Below, piece after piece: positions 1 through 6,346 of a DNA stretch of 8,205 nt (its first letter is position 1; each line of letters opens with the position of its first letter). The stretch is from Desulfobulbus sp. Lineage in GTDB: Bacteria; Desulfobacterota; Desulfobulbia; Desulfobulbales; Desulfobulbaceae. Below the pieces are notes generated by a model. That model was not told where the DNA came from, ran no database searches, and saw only the letters and a list, made by a program, of their open reading frames with translations. The position numbers were made by a program, and so were the translations under genes. The stretch is taken from NCBI GenBank assembly GCA_028684915.1, contig JAQUEZ010000264.1:1-8205 (forward strand), read 5' to 3'.

Positions 1-223
1 GGGAGAATGGATTGCTGAAAAAGCCCTGCCCATGAACCATCCAAGAGATTGCGCCGCTTGGGTCCCAAGTGGGCCCATGGATCGAGGATGTTGAGCTGTT
101 TGTGGTTTTTCACGTGAAACATGATGCAGTCTCGTATTTTATTGATATTGCGTTAAATAATAACAAAATTCGAGAAGCTTGGCAAGCAAAAACAGGGCAA
201 TTAACCTGTAAATTTAGGCAGTT
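1..223. other. Left flank without a recognisable gene
   Basis: No protein family could be recognised in these bases. A plus-strand frame is open from base 2 to a stop at about base 94 (it begins GEWIAEKALPMNHPRDC) and could be the tail of a gene to the left. The complementary frame is open over the same stretch, so neither is convincing. A short reading frame starting at 69 contains the peptide FHVKH, but that peptide is simply the translation of the parS-like palindrome at 106-121. The bases after that site are AT-rich and carry stops in all frames, which fits intergenic or decayed DNA. Confidence 0.4.
106..121. other. parS: Putative ParB-binding centromere site (parS-like)
   Basis: The 16 bases TTTTTCACGTGAAACA match the widely conserved bacterial chromosomal parS consensus TGTTTCACGTGAAACA at 15 of 16 positions. 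The only difference is T for G at the second base, and the core TTTCACGTGAAA is a perfect palindrome. Under uniform base composition, a match with at most one mismatch is expected about once in 10,000 windows of this size, so chance is unlikely. ParB (Spo0J) binds such sites to nucleate the partition complex and load condensin, and parS sites usually lie in the origin-proximal part of the chromosome. The site lies outside any recognised gene. Function is inferred from sequence alone; no parA, parB or second site is visible. Confidence 0.62.
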
Positions 224-660
224 AAGCGAAAATACTTTTTACGAGGCCATCATACTTACGCACCGAAACTTCAAACTCTCGGTTGAGCAAAGCCCCTTGC
301 CAAATTCATTGGGGTTTTGGCCTTGAATCGGCCGCATGGTATACATGGGCCTCGACTTCTTCTGATATCCGTCGAGCGCCATATGTTGCCAGAAATATTT
401 TATGGGTCTTCTGGACAACCGTAATGAGCGAATCATACTCTTTCTGTCGCGCTGATTTGCCGCGTGTCCGCCAAGAATAGTTCCGGTCCTGGATATACCT
501 GTAGCACTTCACATAACAGCGATACTGAGTATGCTTTTCTTTCGGTATCGATCATTTGATACCGCACCCCGATTCGTTCGCAAAAAGGGCCGCCGCTTTT
601 TTAAGATTTCACGCGGTGATTTTCTTTCCTAAAGCGAGTCAATTCAGTACTACTCAGCTT
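224..660 (-). pseudogene. Decayed IS3-family transposase (OrfA end and OrfB N-terminal part)
   Basis: Read on the minus strand, consecutive pieces of an IS3-family transposase appear in order but in different frames. First comes an OrfA leucine-zipper-like end, ELTRFRKENHRVK (about 648-610), then NLKKAAALFANES (608-570), the typical OrfA terminus. The OrfB start follows as GVRYQMIDTERKAYSVSLLC (567-508), and after a frame change YSWRTRGKSARQ and ATYGARRI (476-366) match the OrfB HTH_21 region. A weaker LLNREFEVS piece (290-264) resembles the stretch just before the integrase core. The DDE catalytic domain is missing and several frameshifts and stops interrupt the reading, so it cannot be active. 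The assignment rests on recalled family motifs; the IS subgroup cannot be named. No terminal repeats or target duplications were recognised. Confidence 0.72.
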
Positions 661-662
661 AA

Positions 663-726
663 GAAACGGCATTGACTTGCATTCCCATTTGGCCTGGCTT
701 AAGCTTTGATTGTTGTATATGGGCAA
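663..726 (-). pseudogene. Possible IS200/IS605 TnpA N-terminal fragment
   Basis: On the minus strand from a TTG at 724-726 the frame reads LPIYNNQSLSQAKWECKSMP. This resembles the first residues of IS200-type Y1 transposases, which commonly begin with an S-L-S-H-T-K-W-(D/E)-C-K-Y-H pattern. The resemblance stops after about 17 residues, before the HUH and tyrosine catalytic motifs, and the frame runs straight into the IS3 OrfA remnant. It is therefore at most a broken piece, perhaps left by one element inserting into another. The match is short, so chance similarity remains possible. Confidence 0.38.
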
Positions 727-947
727 GGCGCAACACTTCTCACCGTGAACAGGGTAAGCGATCACGGGCACCGAATCTGCCGTATTATCGGCCTGTTTAC
801 ACGTACAGGTGTACGCTGCACTGTACCTCAGACGCCCTGCAATTGCTTACAGGTCCGGTAATAAACGGTGCTTTTGGAGTTCCCCGTAATCGGTTACCGA
901 ACAGGTAATCAAAAGTTCAAACGGACTAAAGGTAAAATTCTAAACCG
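727..947 (+). promoter_or_regulatory. Leader of the sensor operon with inverted repeats
   Basis: This gap precedes the PocR kinase and presumably holds the operon promoter. Visible structure includes an imperfect hairpin with arms GTACAGGTG (803-811) and CACTGTAC (819-826) and a one-base bulge. There is also a short dyad TCGGTTACCGA (890-900), flanked by two similar TAATC-containing stretches (886-890 and 906-910). An AT-rich TAAAAT (933-938) could be a -10 element, but no good -35 box is spaced from it, and no sigma-54 GG/GC promoter was found. The ribosome-binding site for the gene at 948 is weak: AAAGG at 928-932, about 15 nt before the ATG. Regulatory roles are speculative. Confidence 0.3.
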
Positions 948-2621
948 ATGAAAGTAAACATCCTGGATTTGATCGATTTCAAGAGAGTGGACACCCTGCT
1001 CGAGGGTTTCAACAAATCGACAGGGTTTGTAACTGCAATTTTAGATCTTCATGGAAAGGTCTTGTCTAAGTCGGGGTGGCGACAAATTTGCACTGAATTT
1101 CACCGGATCAATCCCGAAACTGCAAAAAAATGCACTATCAGCGATACGGTATTGGCCGGAAGAATGGAGGAAGGTGAACGGTATCATTGTTATCAATGTT
1201 TAAATGGATTGGTTGATGTGGCGGTACCTCTTGTGATCAACGGGGAACATATTGCCAACCTGTTTTCAGGACAATTTTTTTTTGAAGAACCCGATCGTGA
1301 TTTTTTTAAAAACCAGGCGCAAAGATATGGCTTTGATGAAGACAAATACCTGAAAGCGGTGGGTAATGTTCCTGTAGTTTCCAGTGAACACGTGAAAGCA
1401 GCTATGGATTTCCTGTTGAACATGACCCTGCTTATCAGTGAGATGACCTTTCAAAAACTGGAGCAAATGGAGCTGCATGACGCTGTCGTCAAGAGTGAAT
1501 ATCGTTTCAAAACCTTTATGGAAGAAACACCGGTCTATGCCTACATCAAAGACCGCTCGCTGAATTATGTTTTCAGCAACAAAAAGATGTCGGAACTCAT
1601 CCAACTCAATCAATCCGGTGAAACAGCTCATTCCACAAATACGATCTTCGATCCGGTTGTTGCCGATGCCCTTGAGAGGGACAATCAAAAAATATTATCA
1701 GGTCATTCCACGAGGATCGAATCGGAATACAAGGTAACGATCGACGGACAGGACAAATGGCTTACCGATATAAAATTTGCCCTAAAACTCACCGATGGCA
1801 CCAAGGGCGTGGGTGGGCTTGCCTTTGACATCACCGAGCGTCGGAAAGCCGAGGATGAAATTCGCCGCCTGAACGCAGAATTGGAACGGCGGGTAATCGC
1901 ACGCACCGCCCAACTTGAAGCATCCAACAAAGAATTGGAGGCATTCTCCTATTCTGTCTCCCACGATCTGCGGGCGCCGTTGCGTCACATCAGCGGCTAT
2001 GTGGATTTGCTCAACAGTCGATTCGAGGAGGCTCTGCCGGATAAAGCCAAACACTACTTAAATACTATTACAGCTTCCGCTAACCAGATGGGCAAACTTA
2101 TCGATGATCTGCTGCAGTTTTCAAGAACAGGCCGGCAGGAGATGCGTCAAACAGCCATGGATATGAATGTTTTGGTTAAGGAAGTGCTTGAGAAGGTTAA
2201 ACCAGATACAAAAAATAGAAATATATCATGGACCATTGCGGAACTGCCCAAAGTGTTTGGCGATCACGCCCTGCTTAAACAGGTTTGGGTTAATTTGCTG
2301 GATAACGCCGTCAAATTTACACGCAATAAAGATACCGCCGAGATAGAGCTCGGATGCACTCAAGAGTCCGACCAATGGGTATTTTTTGTTCGCGACAATG
2401 GCGTTGGCTTTGATATGCAGTATGCGCATAAGCTCTTCGGCGTGTTTCAGCGGCTCCATTCGCCGGCAAATTTTGAAGGCACCGGCATCGGGCTTGCCAA
2501 TGTACAGCGGATTGTTCACAAACATGCAGGACGTGTCTGGGCGGAAGCCCAGCCAGACAAAGGTGCTACCTTTTATTTTACGATACCCTGTAGGCCACAG
2601 AACGAAGGAGACAAGTCATGA
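948..2621 (+). CDS. PocR-domain sensor histidine kinase (PocR-PAS-HisKA-HATPase)
   Basis: A 557-residue soluble sensor kinase without membrane segments. Residues 1-165 form a PocR ligand-binding domain, with cysteines C48, C62, C81 and C84 and the stretch CLNGLVDVAVP followed by NLFSGQFFFEEPDR. PocR domains are thought to sense small hydrocarbon derivatives; in Salmonella PocR the ligand is 1,2-propanediol. A PAS domain (about 185-300) ends in the usual DITERRKAE. A coiled coil (about 296-335) leads to the H-box SVSHDLRAPLRHI with phospho-accepting H339. The ATPase domain shows the N-box NLLDNAVKFT (N453), G1 DNGVGFD (483-489) and G2 GTGIGL (511-516). The start fits the PocR N-terminus although the Shine-Dalgarno is weak. 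The stop overlaps the next ATG by 4 nt, which makes the following receiver the obvious partner. The ligand is unknown. Confidence 0.93.
   Translation: MKVNILDLIDFKRVDTLLEGFNKSTGFVTAILDLHGKVLSKSGWRQICTEFHRINPETAKKCTISDTVLAGRMEEGERYHCYQCLNGLVDVAVPLVINGEHIANLFSGQFFFEEPDRDFFKNQAQRYGFDEDKYLKAVGNVPVVSSEHVKAAMDFLLNMTLLISEMTFQKLEQMELHDAVVKSEYRFKTFMEETPVYAYIKDRSLNYVFSNKKMSELIQLNQSGETAHSTNTIFDPVVADALERDNQKILSGHSTRIESEYKVTIDGQDKWLTDIKFALKLTDGTKGVGGLAFDITERRKAEDEIRRLNAELERRVIARTAQLEASNKELEAFSYSVSHDLRAPLRHISGYVDLLNSRFEEALPDKAKHYLNTITASANQMGKLIDDLLQFSRTGRQEMRQTAMDMNVLVKEVLEKVKPDTKNRNISWTIAELPKVFGDHALLKQVWVNLLDNAVKFTRNKDTAEIELGCTQESDQWVFFVRDNGVGFDMQYAHKLFGVFQRLHSPANFEGTGIGLANVQRIVHKHAGRVWAEAQPDKGATFYFTIPCRPQNEGDKS
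2605..2610 (+). promoter_or_regulatory. Strong Shine-Dalgarno of the Rcp1-like regulator
   Basis: AAGGAG lies seven nt before the ATG at 2618 and inside the 3' end of the PocR kinase gene. It decides the start of the regulator and indicates that the receiver is translated efficiently, independently of or in addition to coupling through the ATGA overlap. The kinase gene itself has only a distant AAAGG, so the receiver may be made in excess over the kinase (inference). Confidence 0.7.
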
Positions 2622-3058
2622 TCGAGTTGAAAACCATTTTGCTGGCCGAGGACAATCCCAATGATGTCGAGTTAACCATTGAGGCCCTGACGGAGCATAA
2701 CCTCGCCAATAGCGTTATTGCGGTGAATGATGGGGTGGAAGTCATGGAGTACCTGCGTTGTGAAGGGAACTACAAGCAGCGCAAAAAGGGTATGCCCGCC
2801 GTGCTGCTGCTGGATATAAAAATGCCCCGCATGGACGGCATCGAGGTCCTTCAGGCTATTCGGAGCGATGACCAGCTGAAAATGCTACCCGTCGTCATGC
2901 TGACCTCGTCACGCGAGGAACCGGATCTGAAAAAGTGCTATGCGCTCGGCGTTAATGCTTACGTGGTCAAACCAGTGGATTTTAGGGATTTTCTCGATGC
3001 GGTTAAACACATCGGCATTTTCTGGGCTCTGTTGAATGAACACCCGATAAAGGAATAG
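2618..3058 (+). CDS. Single-domain response regulator, Rcp1-like
   Basis: A 146-residue stand-alone receiver. The acidic pocket is E11-D12 in LLAEDNPNDVE, the phosphorylated aspartate is D66 in LLLDIKMPRMDG, the switch threonine is T96 in VVMLTSS, and the conserved lysine is K118 in VVKPVDF. The insert before the aspartate strand and the tail with IGIFWALLNE are typical of the Rcp1 family, which partners phytochrome-type kinases such as Cph1. No output domain follows, so it probably passes phosphate on or acts by protein contact. It starts within the stop of the upstream kinase gene (ATGA, 2618-2621) and has a strong AAGGAG (2605-2610), seven nt before the start, pointing to coupled translation and co-regulation. 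Confidence 0.93.
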   Translation: MIELKTILLAEDNPNDVELTIEALTEHNLANSVIAVNDGVEVMEYLRCEGNYKQRKKGMPAVLLLDIKMPRMDGIEVLQAIRSDDQLKMLPVVMLTSSREEPDLKKCYALGVNAYVVKPVDFRDFLDAVKHIGIFWALLNEHPIKE

Positions 3059-3061
3059 GTC

Positions 3062-5482
3062 ATGGAAACAGCTACAATTGCTCCAAAAGATGGTCTTAAG
3101 ATTCTTGTGCTTGAAGATTCAGCACTGGATTTTGAGCTTATCCGCGAGCAGTTGCTTGATGCCGGTTTCACATTGAAAATATCCTGGGTTGAAACGGAAG
3201 AGGGCTTTAGAGCATCACTTCGTGATAACCAATACGACATAATAATAGCTGACTTCTCCCTCCCCGGCTTCGACGCCTTCGGCGCCCTGCGGGTAAGCAA
3301 TGAAATATGTCCGGACGTTCCTTTTATATGTTTTTCCGGCTCCATAGGAGAAGAAACAGCCATTGAGCTGTTGAAATTGGGCGCTGTCGATTATGTGTTG
3401 AAAGATCGGCCTGAACGGTTGCCATTTGCGGTAAAACGGGCAATTGATGATGCAAACGCAAAAAATCTGCAAAAGAAGGCGCAGGAAGAGCTGTTGTTTA
3501 ATTATGCTTTGCTCCGGATCGCAGGTAATACGGCCAAATTGGGTGGATGGAGTGTCGATTTAGAAACCAATATCTCCACCTGGTCGGAGGTTGTTGCCAA
3601 TATCCATGAGATGCCAAACAGTTATGCGCCGGGAGTAACCGAAGGCATCCGTTTTTATGCCCCCGAATGGCAAGACAGAATTACGCAGGTATTTACCAAC
3701 TGTGCCGAAAAAGGGATCTCGTATGATGAGGAGATGGAAATAATCACCCGAACCGGCAGACGCGTTTGGGTGAGAACGACCGGCGAAGCTGTAAAAGATA
3801 GTGAGGGAAAAATCATTAAAGTCCAAGGCTCTTTTCAGGATATCACCGAACGCAAACAGAGCCTCCACGCCCTCCAGGAGGTAAATATAAAACTCGAGGC
3901 GAACCAGAAGGCAACGCTCAATATCCTGGATGACCTGAAGGCGGAGATTCAAATAAGAAAGGCGAAAGAGGCTGAACTCCAGAAAGTGATGTTGGCCATC
4001 GAGCAGGCCGGCGAGACGATCCTTATCACCGACCCGGACGGGAAAATTCAGTATGTCAACCCGGCCTTTGAAACCGCAAGCGGCTATACTCCCGCAGAAG
4101 CCATTGGCAAAACTTCGGCTATCCTCAAGAGTGGGCAACAGGACGAGGCCTTGTACCAGAATCTGTGGGAAACCATCGCCAGTGGCCAAGTCTGGAAGGG
4201 CCGCCTGGTCAATAAGCGTAAGGACGGCAAATTATATACAGAGGCAGCAACCATTTCTCCGGTGTTCGATGCCACCGGAAAGATCATCAACTACATAGGC
4301 GTCAAGCGGGACATCACCGCACAGCTGGAATTAACAGCGCAATTCCAGCAGGCCCAGAAGATGGAGTCCGTTGGACGTCTAGCCGGAGGGGTTGCCCACG
4401 ACTACAACAACATGCTCAGTGTAATCCTGGGGTATACGGAAATGGCCTTGGAAAAAGTGCCCCCATCCGACCCGTTGCATGAGGACCTCCAGCTGGTTTT
4501 CGATGCCGCCAGGCGATCCACCGACATCACTCGGCAATTACTCACGTTTGCCCGTAAACAGACAATTTCCCCTGTGGTCTTGGACCTGAACACAACCGTT
4601 GATGGTATGCTTAAGATGCTGTTGCGTCTCATCGGAGAGGATATCTCTCTGGTCTGGATGCCGGCCTTCAAAGTGTGGCCTGTTAAGTTCGATCCTTCTC
4701 AGTTAGATCAAATCCTCGCCAATTTGTGCATCAATGCCCGCGATGCCATAAAAGGGGTGGGTAAGGTCACCATCGAGACCGCAAATGTCAGTTTTGATGA
4801 GGCCTATTGCGCTATGCACCGAGGCTTCACCCCCGGCGCATTTGTGATGCTGGCGGTAAGCGACGACGGTTGTGGCATGGACAAAAAAACCCTTAATCAA
4901 ATTTTCGAGCCTTTTTTCACCACCAAAGGGATCGGCAAAGGAACCGGTCTTGGCCTAGCCACGGTGTACGGAATCGTCAAACAAAACCACGGATTCATCA
5001 ATGTGTACAGCGAGCCGAATAATGGGACCATCTTCAAAATATACATCCCTCAGGACTCGGCTGGCATTGAAGACCAAAAGGATGCGAAATCCCCCAGACT
5101 TCCATTGGCCCGAGGCGAAACTATACTATTGGTGGAAGATGAACCCGCGCTCTTGGTCATGGTGAAGCGTTTACTGGAAAGTTTGGGGTACACTGTTCTC
5201 AGCGCGGCCAGCCCTAGTAAGGCTTTGAACTTGGCTAAGAATCACATCGGCGAGATTCATCTGCTCCTGACCGATGTGATCATGCCGGAGATGAACGGCC
5301 GTGACCTGGCACATCAACTCGTCGGCCTCTGTCCGAGAACGAAACACCTTTTCATGTCCGGCTACACGGCCGAGGTCATCGCCCATCAGGGTATTTTGGA
5401 TAAAGGTGTAAATTTCATTCAAAAGCCACTATCCAAGAAAGATTTGGCTGCCAAAGTACGGGAAATTTTGGACGGCCAATGA
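3062..5482 (+). CDS. Hybrid sensor histidine kinase (REC-PAS-PAS-HisKA-HATPase-REC)
   Basis: An 806-residue cytoplasmic hybrid kinase. An N-terminal receiver (about 12-130) has E18-D19, phospho-acceptor D64 in IIADFSLPG and K114. PAS-1 (about 155-265, with GGWSVDLETN and ending DITERKQ) is followed by a helical linker. PAS-2 (about 306-420) has ITDPDGKIQYVNPAF and ends VKRDITAQLE. The H-box is GGVAHDYNNML with H446; the usual residue after HD is F, here Y. The ATPase has the N-box NLCINARDAI (N558), G1 DDGCGMD (601-607), the F-box EPFFTTK and G2 GKGTGLGL. A C-terminal receiver (about 686-804) has E692-D693, D738 in LLLTDVIMPEMNG and K788. There is no transmembrane helix and no DNA-binding domain. 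The gene starts 3 nt after the receiver gene, with AAGGA at 3050-3054. The N-terminal receiver could accept phosphate from the PocR kinase, which is inference. Confidence 0.93.
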   Translation: METATIAPKDGLKILVLEDSALDFELIREQLLDAGFTLKISWVETEEGFRASLRDNQYDIIIADFSLPGFDAFGALRVSNEICPDVPFICFSGSIGEETAIELLKLGAVDYVLKDRPERLPFAVKRAIDDANAKNLQKKAQEELLFNYALLRIAGNTAKLGGWSVDLETNISTWSEVVANIHEMPNSYAPGVTEGIRFYAPEWQDRITQVFTNCAEKGISYDEEMEIITRTGRRVWVRTTGEAVKDSEGKIIKVQGSFQDITERKQSLHALQEVNIKLEANQKATLNILDDLKAEIQIRKAKEAELQKVMLAIEQAGETILITDPDGKIQYVNPAFETASGYTPAEAIGKTSAILKSGQQDEALYQNLWETIASGQVWKGRLVNKRKDGKLYTEAATISPVFDATGKIINYIGVKRDITAQLELTAQFQQAQKMESVGRLAGGVAHDYNNMLSVILGYTEMALEKVPPSDPLHEDLQLVFDAARRSTDITRQLLTFARKQTISPVVLDLNTTVDGMLKMLLRLIGEDISLVWMPAFKVWPVKFDPSQLDQILANLCINARDAIKGVGKVTIETANVSFDEAYCAMHRGFTPGAFVMLAVSDDGCGMDKKTLNQIFEPFFTTKGIGKGTGLGLATVYGIVKQNHGFINVYSEPNNGTIFKIYIPQDSAGIEDQKDAKSPRLPLARGETILLVEDEPALLVMVKRLLESLGYTVLSAASPSKALNLAKNHIGEIHLLLTDVIMPEMNGRDLAHQLVGLCPRTKHLFMSGYTAEVIAHQGILDKGVNFIQKPLSKKDLAAKVREILDGQ

Positions 5483-5581
5483 TGAGCCACTTTTTCCCTT
5501 TACAAGGGATTCAAAGGCCACTGTAAATCACCTCATATTTTCACGTCTAAACAACGGGATTTACGGCTAGCTCACCTGAGC
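5483..5581. other. Convergent intergenic gap with inverted repeats
   Basis: This 99-base gap separates the converging sensor and lar operons. It carries CCCTT/AAGGG arms around a TAC loop (5496-5508), GTAAATC (5523-5529) paired with GATTTAC (5558-5564) across a 28-base loop, and a 14-bp palindrome AGCTCACCTGAGCT (5569-5582) touching the larB stop codon. None of these stems is followed by a T-tract on the strand that would need it: the only T run (5491-5495) precedes the first stem on the plus strand. An intrinsic terminator is therefore not demonstrated, although some form of termination is expected here. Confidence 0.35.
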
Positions 5582-6346
5582 TTAATGGACTTTTTCAAAC
5601 AAATTATTGATCTTACAGGCCGCGCAGGCTGCACCGAAACCGTTATCGATGTTAACCACACTCACTCCGCTGGCGCAGGAGGTGAGCATGCCAAGCAAGG
5701 CGGCAATGCCAGAGAACGCGGCCCCATAGCCAACCGACGTCGGCACAGCCACGATGGGCTGTGGAACAAGTCCCCCAATAACGCTGGCCAGAGCCCCCTC
5801 CATGCCAGCCACAGCAATGACCACCCGGGCCACACGGATTTTGGGCAGATGCTCGAGGAGACGATGCAGCCCGGCCACCCCCACATCGGCAATAACCGTG
5901 GCCCGACTGCCGAGCATTTCGCAGGTTGCTCTTGCCTCCTCGGCCACGGGCAAATCCGATGTTCCCGCAGTGACGATGACGATCTCCCCTTCCTGAAAAC
6001 GGACCGGTTCTCTGATAAGGGTCAGGGTCCGGCCCAACGTGTTGTACTGGGCATCGGTGCAGACGGATTGCACGTGCACGGCTATCTCTGGAGAAACCCT
6101 GGTGGCAAGAATATTGGTGTTTTTTGCCAATGCGCAAAAAATCTCGCCGACCTGCTCTGGAGTTTTGCCTTCAGCATAAATGACCTCGGGAAAACCATTT
6201 CGTAAAGGGCGGTGCAGATCAAATTTGGTGTGGCCCAAATCCATAAACGGGAGGTCTCGCAACAGTTCGATCCCTTGCTCGACCGAGACCTTACCGTCCC
6301 TCACGTCAACCAATAGTCTGCTCAAAGTATCATTTGTCATAGTCAT
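5582..6346 (-). CDS. larB: Nickel-pincer cofactor biosynthesis protein LarB (NaAD carboxylase/hydrolase)
   Basis: A 254-residue member of the LarB family, which is related to PurE (AIR carboxylase). LarB carboxylates C5 of the pyridinium ring of nicotinic acid adenine dinucleotide and hydrolyses the phosphoanhydride, giving pyridinium-3,5-biscarboxylic acid mononucleotide and AMP. Family landmarks are an N-terminal helical region with LGHTKFDLHR (38-46) and PEVIYAEGKT (53-62), then the PurE-like domain with TAGTSDLPVAEEA (126-138), VAGMEGALASVIGGL (179-193) and VPTSVGYGA (201-209). The last block is CASGVSVVNIDNGFGAA (224-240), whose C224 corresponds to the cysteine reported to attack the substrate ring in the Lactobacillus enzyme. 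The length is normal. Its ATG overlaps the larE stop by 4 nt (6343-6346). The nearest AGGA is 14 nt upstream, so translation is probably coupled. It is the last gene of the visible operon. Confidence 0.95.
   Translation of the reverse strand: MTMTNDTLSRLLVDVRDGKVSVEQGIELLRDLPFMDLGHTKFDLHRPLRNGFPEVIYAEGKTPEQVGEIFCALAKNTNILATRVSPEIAVHVQSVCTDAQYNTLGRTLTLIREPVRFQEGEIVIVTAGTSDLPVAEEARATCEMLGSRATVIADVGVAGLHRLLEHLPKIRVARVVIAVAGMEGALASVIGGLVPQPIVAVPTSVGYGAAFSGIAALLGMLTSCASGVSVVNIDNGFGAACAACKINNLFEKVH

Noticed and set aside
69..326. Small plus-strand open frame containing FHVKH
   Set aside because: The FHVKH peptide is the translation of the parS-like palindrome. The rest resembles no family and the frame overlaps the antisense transposase remnant.
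543..602. A6G slippery heptamer (596-602, minus strand) followed by a hairpin with arms CGGTATC and GATACCG (543-564) as an IS3 programmed frameshift signal
   Set aside because: The elements are there, but the heptamer is not phased so that a -1 slip would join the visible OrfA frame to the OrfB frame. The element is also broken by other indels, so any signal is no longer functional.
672..908. Small plus-strand open frame before the PocR kinase
   Set aside because: There is no ribosome-binding site and the composition is odd. It partly overlaps the minus-strand IS200-like fragment.
3560..4189. A 209-codon minus-strand open frame inside the hybrid kinase gene
   Set aside because: It lies opposite well-conserved PAS domains and its translation shows no recognisable motif.
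5496..5508. Short CCCTT-TAC-AAGGG stem as an intrinsic terminator of the sensor operon
   Set aside because: The T run precedes the stem on the plus strand instead of following it, and on the minus strand it is read as A's, so it fits neither direction.
5585..6205. A 206-codon plus-strand open frame opposite larB
   Set aside because: It is antisense to a clearly recognised larB and its translation has no family resemblance. Long shadow frames are common opposite GC-rich genes.
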